From CAZTHM01 sp041946825 (lineage in GTDB: Bacteria; Acidobacteriota; Terriglobia; UBA7540), in the NCBI GenBank assembly GCA_041946825.1, contig JBHGBD010000011.1:1-64000 (forward strand): a DNA stretch of 64,000 nucleotides, given 5' to 3'. Within the stretch, counting starts at the first letter, position 1. Every line of letters begins with the position of its first letter. This document shows, one piece after another, positions 49,308-57,128 of the stretch. The notes under the pieces were generated by a model. It made no database searches, was not told the origin of the DNA, and saw only the letters and a program-made list of their open reading frames with translations. The translations under genes were made by a program, and so were the position numbers.

Positions 49308-50567
49308 TTAGAGGACTGGCTCCTCCCAGTTTTCAAGCACCGACTTTACTCGCGCCATGAACTGGTCCGCCACCGCGCCGTCGATGATCCGGTGATCGAA
49401 CGTGAGCACCAGGTAGACCATGGGGCGGATGGCGATGGCGTCGTTACGCACCACGGGCCGCTTCTCGATGGCGCCCACGCCCAGGATGGCGACCTGGGGC
49501 TGGTTGATGATGGGCGTGCCGAAGAGGCCGCCGAAGATGCCGGGATTGGTGATCGTGAACGTTCCGCCCTGGACGTCTTCGACGCTCAGGTGCTTGGTGC
49601 GGGCGCGGTCGGCGAGGTCTTTAACCGCGCGCGCGACTCCGAGGAAGTTTTTCTCGTCGGCGCGCTTGATGACCGGAACAATCAGGCCGGTTTCGAGCGC
49701 CACCGCAACGCCGATATTGACGTCGCGCTTGTAAACGATGTTTGCGCCGTCCACCGACGAGTTGAGAATCGGGAAGGCGCGGATGCCTTCCACGGCGGCG
49801 CGCACGAAGAACGGCGTGTAGGTCAGCTTCAGGCCGTTGCGGCGCTCGAATTCGTCGCCCTGACGGGACATCAGGTCAACAACGCGCGTCATCTCGACTT
49901 CGAAGACGGTGCTGACGTGCGCGGAAGTTCTCTTGCTCAGCGCCATGTGCTCGGCGATCTGCTTGCGCATCGGCGTCATCGGGACGACGTGCGTCGCACC
50001 CGTAAAAGCGATCGCCGGGCTCGCGGGCGGTGGCGCCGCGGCGGCAGCCGCAGGCTGAGCGGGGCCGGGAGCGGCCCCCGGCTGAGCGAGATGCGCCTGA
50101 ATATCTTTCTTGCTGATTCGCCCGCCGAGGCCCGTGCCTTTCACCTCGGACAAATCCACGCCGTGCTCGCGCGCCATGCGGCGCACGAGCGGCGAAGAGC
50201 GGACATTGCCGGCCGGGGCGGCGACCGTCGGTGCAGCCACTGCCGGAGCGGGCGCGGTGGGCGCAGCATGCGCGGCCGGAGTCGGGCCAGGCGCCGCAGC
50301 AGCAGGTGCTTCGTCCGCGACTTTTGTCCCCTCGCCGTCAATCACTCCGACGACCGTGTTGACGGCGACGGTTTCGTTCTCGCGCACCAGGATCTGTGTA
50401 AGCACGCCCGCAGCCGGGGAAGGAATCTCCGCGTCCACCTTGTCGGTGGAAATTTCGAAGAGCGGCTCGTCGCGCTCCACTCGGTCGCCCACTTTCTTGA
50501 TCCACTTGACGACCGTCCCCTCGGCAATGCTTTCCCCCATCTGGGGCATGATCACTTTCGTTGGCAT
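49308..50567 (-). CDS. 2-oxoacid dehydrogenase E2 dihydrolipoyl acyltransferase
   Basis: 419 aa. Lipoyl domain at 1-80 with the lipoylation motif STDKVDAEIPSPA; Ala/Pro linker; E1/E3-binding domain about 120-160 (SSPLVRRMAREHGVD, GRISKKDIQAHL); catalytic domain with FDHRIIDGAVADQF (catalytic His and Asp). It moves acyl groups from E1 to coenzyme A. The partners E1-beta, two E1-alpha and lipB lie upstream on the same strand. No E3 is in the window, so the lipoamide dehydrogenase must be elsewhere. Acyl specificity (pyruvate, branched-chain or acetoin) is undetermined. Confidence 0.94.
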   Translation of the reverse strand: MPTKVIMPQMGESIAEGTVVKWIKKVGDRVERDEPLFEISTDKVDAEIPSPAAGVLTQILVRENETVAVNTVVGVIDGEGTKVADEAPAAAAPGPTPAAHAAPTAPAPAVAAPTVAAPAGNVRSSPLVRRMAREHGVDLSEVKGTGLGGRISKKDIQAHLAQPGAAPGPAQPAAAAAAPPPASPAIAFTGATHVVPMTPMRKQIAEHMALSKRTSAHVSTVFEVEMTRVVDLMSRQGDEFERRNGLKLTYTPFFVRAAVEGIRAFPILNSSVDGANIVYKRDVNIGVAVALETGLIVPVIKRADEKNFLGVARAVKDLADRARTKHLSVEDVQGGTFTITNPGIFGGLFGTPIINQPQVAILGVGAIEKRPVVRNDAIAIRPMVYLVLTFDHRIIDGAVADQFMARVKSVLENWEEPVL

Positions 50568-50580
50568 GGAAACCTCGGTT

Positions 50581-50672
50581 GGTCGATTAATCGAGCCATC
50601 GGATCATCGGGCCATTGAGGAATCGAGTCGCACGTGCAGCTTGGGGTCCAGATCGCCCGATCGCTCAATTCA
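50581..50672. repeat. Short-word repeat run between E1-beta and E2
   Basis: Plus strand GTCGATTAATCGAGCCATCG, GATCATCGGGCCATTGAGGA, ATCGAGTCG, then GATCGCCCGATCGCTCAATT. The core word is GATCGGGC/GCCCGATC. It begins at the E1-beta stop codon (50673-50675, TGA) on the minus strand. Same word family as 51665-51764. Confidence 0.7.
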
Positions 50673-51647
50673 TCAATACTTCGCCAATCTGCGCGCCGCC
50701 TCCGTCAGCTTGAGCGCGTTGGGGAGGAAGAACTCCTCGAGCGGCGGCGAAAACGGCACGGGCGTGTCGGGCGCGTTGACGCGGACGATCGGGCCGTCCA
50801 AATCGTCAAAAGCCTTCTCCGCGATGACCGCCGCAAGCTCGCCTGCCATGCCGCCGGTGCGCGTGTCCTCGTGCAGCAGGATCACCTTGTTGCATTTCCG
50901 AACGCTTCCGAGCACCGCGTCCTCATCGTAGGGCAACAGCGTGCGGAGGTCAACGACCTCCAGGGAAATCCCTTCTTTCTCGAGCTCCGTCGCCGCTTCG
51001 AGCGCCGTCCACACCATCGCGCCGTAAGTGATGACGGCGATGTCCGTGCCCGCGCGGCGCACTGCGGCCTTGCCGAGTGGTACGACGTAATCTTCCTCGG
51101 GGACTTCCTCCTTGATGCGGCGATAGAGAAATTTGTGCTCGTAGAAAATGACCGGATTGTCGTCGCGGATCGAAGCCTTGATGAGCCCCTTGGCGTCGTA
51201 AGCCGTCGAGGGAATCACCACCTTCAGCCCCGGCGTGTGCACAAACCACATCTCATTCGACTGGGAATGAAACGGCCCGCCGTGTACACCCGCGCCCGAC
51301 GGCCCGCGAATCACCATGGGCACCGCAGGCCCCCAGCGATAATGAATCTTCGCGGCCATATTCACGATCTGGTCGAACCCGCAGGAAATGAAATCCATGA
51401 ACTGCATCTCAGCGACCGGCCGCAATCCCATCAGCGCCGCGCCCACGGCCGCGCCGACGATGGCTGATTCGGAAATAGGCGTGTCAATCACACGCTCGGC
51501 ACCGAACTTCTCCAGCATTCCTGCCGTCACCTTGAACGCGCCGCCGTAATTACCGATGTCTTCGCCGAGCAGAAAGACGTTCGGGTCGCGCTCCATCTCT
51601 TCCCAGATGCCCTGGCGGATGGCGTCGAGATAAGTCATCACTGGCAT
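50673..51647 (-). CDS. 2-oxoacid dehydrogenase E1 component, beta subunit
   Basis: 324 aa. Transketolase pyrimidine-binding domain with FLLGEDIGNYGGAFKVTAG, TPISESAIVGAAVGAALMGLRPVAEMQF and FDQIVNMAAK, and the C-terminal transketolase domain (VDLRTLLPYDEDAVLGSVRKC). With E1-alpha it decarboxylates a 2-oxoacid on thiamine diphosphate and transfers the acyl to E2. The catalytic Glu lies in the TPISESAI region. The 114-bp gap to E1-alpha is filled with repeat words. Confidence 0.94.
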   Translation of the reverse strand: MPVMTYLDAIRQGIWEEMERDPNVFLLGEDIGNYGGAFKVTAGMLEKFGAERVIDTPISESAIVGAAVGAALMGLRPVAEMQFMDFISCGFDQIVNMAAKIHYRWGPAVPMVIRGPSGAGVHGGPFHSQSNEMWFVHTPGLKVVIPSTAYDAKGLIKASIRDDNPVIFYEHKFLYRRIKEEVPEEDYVVPLGKAAVRRAGTDIAVITYGAMVWTALEAATELEKEGISLEVVDLRTLLPYDEDAVLGSVRKCNKVILLHEDTRTGGMAGELAAVIAEKAFDDLDGPIVRVNAPDTPVPFSPPLEEFFLPNALKLTEAARRLAKY

Positions 51648-51664
51648 GATTGCCTCACACTCTT

Positions 51665-51764
51665 ATCGGCTGATCGAATCACCGGGTCATCGAGCGATCG
51701 GCAGAACCGATTTCAGGTTGTGCTGTCAATGGATCGATGGCCCGATGGCCAGATCGCCCGATCA
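51665..51764. repeat. Short-word repeat run between E1-alpha-1 and E1-beta
   Basis: Plus strand TCGGCTGATCGAATCACCGG, GTCATCGAGCGATCGG, then GGATCGATGGCCCGATGGCC and AGATCGCCCGATCA. The E1-alpha stop codon TGA (51764-51762) is the start of the minus-strand run TGATCGGGCGATCTGG. A spacer of about 30 bp separates the two halves. Confidence 0.7.
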
Positions 51765-52796
51765 TGTACCTCTCTGCCACCAACACTCTCCTGGCTCGCA
51801 GTAGACCCCCTTGATTGCCTCGGCGGCATCCGGCAGCGGGCTCGCCTCGGCCTGCCCGATGGCTTCGTCGAGCTCCTTGTGGATGACCGCATCGAGCGCC
51901 TTGATGCCCGCGCGGGTCAGAACCTTGTGAGCCAGCAGATATTTCTCGAACCGCGCGATGGGGTCCTTCTCTGCCCACTTCTTCGCCAGCGCCTCGGGGA
52001 CGTACTCGGCCGCGTCGTGCGCGGAGTGCCCCGTCATGCGAAACGTCCGGCACTCGATCAGACTGGGTCCCTCGCCGGTTCGAGCGCGAGCGAAGGCTTT
52101 CTGCGCAGTAGCGTAAACGGCGAGCACGTCGTTGCCGTCGATCGAGACGCCCGGCATGCCGTAAGCCGGGCCGCGGGCAGCCAGCGACTCGACGGCGTAT
52201 TGCTTTTCGGCGGGCGTCGAGTAGGCGAAGGCGTTGTTGTTGCAAATGAAGACGACCGGCAGCTCCATCACCGACGCCCAGTTCATCGCCTCGTGAATGT
52301 CGCCGCGGCTCGAGGTGCCTTCGCCGAAGAACGTCAGCGCGATGTTGCTCTGACCGCGCTGTTTCAAGGCCATCGCCGCGCCGCACGCCACCGGACACCA
52401 CGCCCCGACCGGCGAGACCGGGGCAATGATGCCTCGGCGAATATCGCCGATGTGCGGGCCGCCGTCGCGCCCGCGCGTGGGCGAGCCGACGCGGCCCATC
52501 CAGTTGCAGAAGATCTCTTTGAGCGGCAGACCACGGATCACGTGAGCGGCGAAATCGCGATGTGTGGGCGTGACCACGTCGCCGTCAATGAGCTGAATCG
52601 CCGAGCCCACGGTAATCGCTTCCTGCCCGCGTCCGACGTACACGCCGCCCAGAATCTTCCCCTGGCGGTAGAGCACGCGCTCGATGCGATATTCCGCCTC
52701 GCGCGTGAGCTTGAGGAAATAGAGCATTCGCTCCAACGTCGAGGCATCGGGAACACGGTCCGTCCCCGGGCGTTTCACTTTAGGTCGACTAGGCAT
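51762..52796 (-). CDS. 2-oxoacid dehydrogenase E1 component, alpha subunit (copy 1)
   Basis: 344 aa. Thiamine diphosphate domain with the GDG-like motif as GEGTSSRGDIHEAMN and FICNNN, and MPGVSIDGND. The Ser loop SAHDAAEYVPEAL is present. It is the nearer of two tandem E1-alpha genes to E1-beta. The pair is about equally long but diverged. C-terminal residues CWWQRGT differ from copy 2 and lead into a repeat run. Confidence 0.92.
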   Translation of the reverse strand: MPSRPKVKRPGTDRVPDASTLERMLYFLKLTREAEYRIERVLYRQGKILGGVYVGRGQEAITVGSAIQLIDGDVVTPTHRDFAAHVIRGLPLKEIFCNWMGRVGSPTRGRDGGPHIGDIRRGIIAPVSPVGAWCPVACGAAMALKQRGQSNIALTFFGEGTSSRGDIHEAMNWASVMELPVVFICNNNAFAYSTPAEKQYAVESLAARGPAYGMPGVSIDGNDVLAVYATAQKAFARARTGEGPSLIECRTFRMTGHSAHDAAEYVPEALAKKWAEKDPIARFEKYLLAHKVLTRAGIKALDAVIHKELDEAIGQAEASPLPDAAEAIKGVYCEPGECWWQRGT

Positions 52797-52807
52797 CTCG
52801 TTATTTC

Positions 52808-52943
52808 AAAGTAGGCAGGAAGCAGAAAGCAGTAGGCAGACAGCTCATCCGTTAAACTGGCTGATTGAAACCTCAGAAACCGGACAAATCGCTGCCAGCA
52901 AACGACCACCGCTTTCTTCCTGCCTACTGCCTTCTGCCTACTC
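52808..52943. repeat. Short-word repeat pair between the two E1-alpha genes
   Basis: Left arm AAAGTAGGCAGGAAGCAGAA plus AGCAGTAGGCAG (52808-52839); right arm CTTCCTGCCTACTGCCTTCT plus GCCTACTCC (52916-52944). The words AGTAGGCAG and CTGCCTACT are exact inverse complements. The spacer is about 75 bp. It occupies nearly the whole gap. Confidence 0.85.
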
Positions 52944-52959
52944 CCGCCCGAGCGCGGTC

Positions 52960-53925
52960 TCACGCATATACCGGCCGTGCTGCTTCTTCCGGCGCGGGGA
53001 AGGGGCTGGCCTCGGCAAAGGCCACGTCCTCGCGGATTTCGTTTTCGATGCGCGCTTCGATGGCGGCCTTCTCCTCGGCGGTCATGAGCTTCTTTGCCGC
53101 CAGATATTTCTCGCAGACCAGAATCGGGTCGCGCTTGCGCCACTTCTCGAATTCTTCTTTGGGAACGTACCTGGCGTCGTCGTGTTCGGCGTGACCCTTC
53201 ATGCGCATGGTCAGGCACTCGATCATTTCCGGCCCGCCGCCGCGACGGATGCGCCCGACAGCATTGCGCGCGGCCTCGAAAACCGCGAGCACGTCGTTGC
53301 CGTCCACGGTGACGGCGGCGATGCCGTAGCCTTTGGCGCGCTCCGCCATGCTGCGCACGGCCATCTGCTTCTCGATCGGCGTCGAGTAGGCCCAGCCGTT
53401 GTTCTCGCCGACGATCAGCAGCGGGAGCCTTTGAACGGCCGCGAAATTCATGCCTTCGTGATACGGGCCGGTACTCGACGCGCCATCGCCGACGTAAACG
53501 ACGGCGACACGTTTCTCCTGGCGGATTTTCGCGGCCAACGCAATACCGGCCATCAGCGGAACGGTCTCACCCAGCATGCTGACGGGCGCGATCACGCCGC
53601 GCCTCACGTCGCCGAAGTGCGTGTTGGCATCGCGCCCGCCGGTGGGGCCATCGCGCCGGCCCATGTACTGGAGAAACAGATCGCGCGGCCGGAAACCGCG
53701 AATGAGCATCGCGCCGACATTGCGAATCACCGGGCCGATCAAGTCCTGCGGCTCGAGCGCGTACGCCGTGCCCACGGAAATCGCTTCCTGGCCAAGTCCG
53801 GAGTAAACGCCTCCTACGACCTTCCCTTGCCGATAGAGCGCGACGAGTTGCTCGTCCACGCGCCGGTTGAGGCGGAGGAAGTAGTAGAGGTCGTGGAGTT
53901 GGGCGCGGGTGAGTTTTGACGACAT
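52960..53925 (-). CDS. 2-oxoacid dehydrogenase E1 component, alpha subunit (copy 2)
   Basis: 321 aa. GDGASSTGPYHEGMN and ENNGWAYSTPIEKQM (thiamine diphosphate site), SAERAKGYGIAAVTVDGNDVLAVF and the phosphorylation-loop-like HAEHDDARYVPKEEF. Clearly homologous to copy 1 over the whole length. It lies between lipB and copy 1. The two alpha genes could offer alternative substrates for one E1-beta or form a mixed E1. Both keep the cofactor residues, so neither looks like a pseudogene. Confidence 0.92.
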   Translation of the reverse strand: MSSKLTRAQLHDLYYFLRLNRRVDEQLVALYRQGKVVGGVYSGLGQEAISVGTAYALEPQDLIGPVIRNVGAMLIRGFRPRDLFLQYMGRRDGPTGGRDANTHFGDVRRGVIAPVSMLGETVPLMAGIALAAKIRQEKRVAVVYVGDGASSTGPYHEGMNFAAVQRLPLLIVGENNGWAYSTPIEKQMAVRSMAERAKGYGIAAVTVDGNDVLAVFEAARNAVGRIRRGGGPEMIECLTMRMKGHAEHDDARYVPKEEFEKWRKRDPILVCEKYLAAKKLMTAEEKAAIEARIENEIREDVAFAEASPFPAPEEAARPVYA

Positions 53926-53934
53926 CAGAAGCTC

Positions 53935-54048
53935 GGAAAAGTAAAAGTCAAAAGGAAAAGGTCGGTCAACAGTCGAAAGTCGAAGAGTTGAAAAGTCAAA
54001 GATCCGACCTACTGACTTTCGACTCTTCGACTTTCGACTTTCGACTGC
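53935..54048. repeat. Short-word repeat pair crossing the lipB end
   Basis: Left arm about 53935-53998 (GTAAAAGTCAAAAGG, then CAGTCGAAAGTCGAAGAGTT); right arm about 54012-54046 (CTGACTTTCGACTCTTCGAC then TTTCGACTTTCGACTG). Arms are inverse complements. The right arm is the coding sequence for the LipB C-terminus (EQSKVESRRVESQ on the minus strand). Confidence 0.8.
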
Positions 54049-54695
54049 TCGTCCAAATCCATCTCAAGTCCGAAGACTTCACCGAAATGCGAGATCACAA
54101 TCTCCGCTACGCGGTCCATCTCCGCCGGCCGGCCCAGCAGCTTTTCAAGTGACGTCACGCCCTTGCCGCGAATGCCGCAGGGAACGATGTGATCGAAGTA
54201 GCTCAGATCGGTGTTTACGTTGAAAGCGAAGCCGTGCGACGTGACCCAGCGCGAAACGTGCACGCCCATGGCGACGAGCTTGTCATTGCCGACCCAGACG
54301 CCGGGGCAGCCTTTGATGCGCCTTGCCTCGACGCTGAAGTCGTTTGCCACACAGATGAAGACTTCTTCGAGCGACCGCATAAACCAGGCGATATCGCGCC
54401 GGTGTTTGGTCAGGTCGAAAATCGGATACCCAACAAGTTGCCCGGGGCCGTGATAGGTAATGTCGCCGCCGCGGTCGGTTTCGTAGAGTCGCGCCCCGAG
54501 CGCCGCCAGACGGTCTTCAGTGATAAGAAGGTTTTCGCGCTTGGCGTTACGCCCCAGCGTATAAACGTGCGGATGCTCGAGAAGCAGCAGCGTGTCGGGA
54601 ATCGCTCCTGCCTTGCGGTGGGCCACAAGCTCTTTCTGCAGAGCGAGACCCTCTTCGTAATCAATTAGACCGAGTTGGAGGACGCGGCAGAACAT
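54009..54695 (-). CDS. lipB: Octanoyltransferase LipB
   Basis: 228 aa. Family core: RGGDITYHGPGQLVGYPIFD, CPGVWVGNDKLVAMGV, SHGFAFNVNTDLSYFDHIVPCGI with catalytic Cys and RGKGVTSLEKLLG with the Lys partner. It attaches octanoyl from acyl carrier protein to lipoyl domains. Placement directly upstream of E1/E2 genes that need lipoylation is coherent. The final about 14 residues (EQSKVESRRVESQ) are encoded by a repeat run and are outside the fold. Confidence 0.95.
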   Translation of the reverse strand: MFCRVLQLGLIDYEEGLALQKELVAHRKAGAIPDTLLLLEHPHVYTLGRNAKRENLLITEDRLAALGARLYETDRGGDITYHGPGQLVGYPIFDLTKHRRDIAWFMRSLEEVFICVANDFSVEARRIKGCPGVWVGNDKLVAMGVHVSRWVTSHGFAFNVNTDLSYFDHIVPCGIRGKGVTSLEKLLGRPAEMDRVAEIVISHFGEVFGLEMDLDEQSKVESRRVESQ

Positions 54696-54719
54696 TTGGT
54701 GACGAAGTTGTCAGGCAAT

Positions 54720-54800
54720 AGTCGAAGGTCGAAAGTTGACGGTCAACTGAAGCGATGCAGGTCCTTTACTTTTGACTTTCGACTGTCAACTGTCGACTTG
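54720..54800. repeat. Short-word repeat pair upstream of lipB
   Basis: Left arm AGTCGAAGGTCGAAAGTTGA then CGGTCAAC (54720-54748); right arm TTTTGACTTTCGACTGTCAA then CTGTCGAC (54769-54797). Arms are near inverse complements around a spacer of about 20 bp. Ends just before lipB's promoter area. Confidence 0.8.
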
Positions 54801-54963
54801 TCAAATCTCCTTTCAATCGACGGCGCGCCCCACTTCATGTCTCCGGAGGCCCAAATTCCGGGCGCATGGCCATCTTACATTATGAAAAATGGGGGAACAA
54901 GCGGGGGCGGCCCGATCGCATTATGCCCGCGAAGCCGGGAGGGCGGTTCCTTCACCAACTCAC

Positions 54964-54991
54964 TGGATTCCCGCTTCCGCGGGAAAGACGC
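54964..54991. repeat. REP-like palindrome
   Basis: CTGGATTCCCGCTTCCGCGGGAAAGACG: stem TTCCCGC/GCGGGAA with a four-base loop. It resembles the widely dispersed TGGATTCCCGCnnnnGCGGGAATGAC class. Confidence 0.6.
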
Positions 54992-55042
54992 CATTGCGAA
55001 CTGCGGCGAGAGCAGAGAGCTCGTGTGAATCCGACAGGCGCG

Positions 55043-56905
55043 TTACGCCACCACGCGCAGATCGGGGACGGAGTGGCGCTGAGGCTTGGCAGGTGGTGTG
55101 TAGCCATCGGGCAGGTCGCCGTTGTCGGCGCGCAAGTATTGCCAGTAATGCGGCTTGAGCGTGGCGATCAGCTCCTTGCGCGTTTTGGTCTTGAGCGGCT
55201 TGCCGACGTAGATCTTCCCCATGCGCGCGAGGGTCTTCTCCGAGAGGGCGCCCGAGAACATCCAGAGTGGCCAGGTGAAGTTCGGGCCATTGAGCCGGCG
55301 GAGCTTGTAGAGCCACATGGCTATGGAGCCGACGCGCCACGCCGTCGGCCCCCACCAACTGTACTGGCCGGGACGCAGGTTCATCTTCCAGCACTTCATC
55401 ATGAGCTGCCACTGCAGGGGCGTGAGGTTGCGCGTTTCGGTGACGCCCTTTTGATTTTCCATGCGCGTGTCATGCAGCGGGGTGAAGATGGAAGGGATCA
55501 GGAAAGCGAACAGGCCGCGGCGCTCCATCTCGTAAACGAGATCGAGCGTGTCCATAACGTCCTGGTCAGTCTCGCCGGGGTTGCCGACGATCAGGGTCAT
55601 CATGGGGAACCAGTTGTTCTCGTTGGCGACGCGCAAGCCTTCCAGTACCACGCTCGGCCAATCTTCGATCGAAAAGGGCACGCCCTTGCTGGGCATGATC
55701 TTCTTGGCCATTCGCACCGAGCCGGTCTCGAGACCTATGAGCGGGGCGAGCGCCTTCTTCTGGGGATGAGAGCTCAGGCGCGGCATATGGAGGGGGCTTT
55801 TCGGCAGGAGGGTTTCCGAGAGTTTCTTGATGAGCAGCGGATCCACCACGAACGGCGCGATCGTCGAGTGGCTCAGAACGTGCTGCTCGACGCCCGGCGT
55901 GTTCACGATGGAAGAGTAGAGGTCGAGCAGCGCTTCGCGGTTGGGGAAGAAAAATGGAGTGTCGGTGTGGACCTGCCCCCAGATGAACATGTCTTCGGTG
56001 GCGAGCGAAATCTGCTTGTTGCCCTCGCGGACGTTGGCCCGCACCGCCGCCATGATCTTTTGTTTGGGAAAATCAATCTGCGGGTTGAGGTCAGGGACGC
56101 AGAACTGGCAGCGGCGCCCGCAGCCGGTCGTCATCTCGACGACGCCGAAGGTCGTCCGCTGGTCGGGAACCAGGAGCGCCTCGCGCGTCGTGGGGTGGCT
56201 GACGTTGATTTCGAGCGGCAGGGCTTCGCCCCGGATGGCCTTGTGGAAGAGTTCCATCGAATCATGCGATTCGCTTCGGCCCTCGACGACGCAGTCCACC
56301 CCCAGTTCCTCGAAAGTCCTGGTCTGCGTAATCTGCCAGCCGCCCGAGCCGCCGACGATCACCTTGAAATTGCCGCGGTGAGGGCTGGATTTGATCTTTT
56401 GGAACATCAGACGGGCGTAGTGAGAATTGATGGGCATGCGCGAGGAGCCAAAGATCGAGGTATAGACTCCCGCTGCGAAGGTCACTCCCAGGGGGTTATG
56501 CGTCGAGACTGCTACCACCCGCGTGTTGGGGCCGATGAAATTGTCCAGGTCGTCGGGATAGCAGGCGACGACGTCCTTTTCGCTGAATTCCCGCAGCAAG
56601 GATTTCTCGACCAGGCGGACTCCGGCGGGCATGAAGCGCGCTGAGCCGTCCGGCTTGCGCTCGACGTTGCGCCAGTTGGGGTATTTGCTGTTGAGGACGA
56701 ACTCCATCCAAATCGGCAAGGACGCCATGCCCATCTGAATGAAGTAACCGGCGTGATCGATGGTCTCGGTGAGCGGCGCGGTCAGGACGATGAGCCTGCC
56801 ACCATCCTTGGGAGGCTCGTAGACGGACTGTCCGTTGCCATCGCCGTTCCGTCCGGCTCGGAGGCCCTTCGAATTCTCGTTCGCGTTCAATAAGTGCATC
56901 CCCAT
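55043..56905 (-). CDS. B12-binding-type radical SAM protein
   Basis: 620 aa from ATG 56905, with AAGGAT nine bases upstream; a TTG at 56911 is alternative. Radical SAM motif in TTGCGRRCQFC (Cx3Cx2C). The N-terminal about 200 residues carry a Rossmann-like region typical of cobalamin-binding radical SAM proteins (VVAVSTHNPLGVTFAAGVY, GNFKVIVGGSGG), but the full B12 DxHxxG motif is not obvious. C-terminal extension of about 150 residues rich in W and R. Acidobacteria use such enzymes for membrane-spanning lipids and other C-methylations; that role is speculative here. Isolated from neighbours. Confidence 0.85.
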   Translation of the reverse strand: MGMHLLNANENSKGLRAGRNGDGNGQSVYEPPKDGGRLIVLTAPLTETIDHAGYFIQMGMASLPIWMEFVLNSKYPNWRNVERKPDGSARFMPAGVRLVEKSLLREFSEKDVVACYPDDLDNFIGPNTRVVAVSTHNPLGVTFAAGVYTSIFGSSRMPINSHYARLMFQKIKSSPHRGNFKVIVGGSGGWQITQTRTFEELGVDCVVEGRSESHDSMELFHKAIRGEALPLEINVSHPTTREALLVPDQRTTFGVVEMTTGCGRRCQFCVPDLNPQIDFPKQKIMAAVRANVREGNKQISLATEDMFIWGQVHTDTPFFFPNREALLDLYSSIVNTPGVEQHVLSHSTIAPFVVDPLLIKKLSETLLPKSPLHMPRLSSHPQKKALAPLIGLETGSVRMAKKIMPSKGVPFSIEDWPSVVLEGLRVANENNWFPMMTLIVGNPGETDQDVMDTLDLVYEMERRGLFAFLIPSIFTPLHDTRMENQKGVTETRNLTPLQWQLMMKCWKMNLRPGQYSWWGPTAWRVGSIAMWLYKLRRLNGPNFTWPLWMFSGALSEKTLARMGKIYVGKPLKTKTRKELIATLKPHYWQYLRADNGDLPDGYTPPAKPQRHSVPDLRVVA

Positions 56906-57128
56906 CAACAATATCCTTGGAAGGCAAACTGGATTGCGACTCGCCCTGAAGAGGCGTTGCGTATCTTACAATATCTTGGCGCGGAATTCATCCTAAAATG
57001 TTGAAGCGAGAGGTGTTCCTACAACCTTCGAAAAATCGCCAAAGATCCCGCCCGCCGTGCCAAAATGTCTGCTCGACAGGTTGGGACACAGCGCGCGGCC
57101 TGTCTCAAATCCTTTCATCGGAGAACTC

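Larger units (their letters stand above)
54696..55042. other. Intergenic region between radical SAM gene and lipB
   Basis: About 350 bp, no supported gene. It contains a repeat pair of the GTCGAAA type (54720-54800) and a short palindromic repeat with stem TTCCCGC/GCGGGAA (54969-54986). The promoter of lipB must lie near 54700-54800. No clear promoter was found. Confidence 0.55.

Noticed and set aside
54866..56644. 592-aa plus-strand frame opposite the radical SAM gene
   Set aside because: Antisense of a clear radical SAM protein; no ribosome site and low-complexity Arg/Gly composition.
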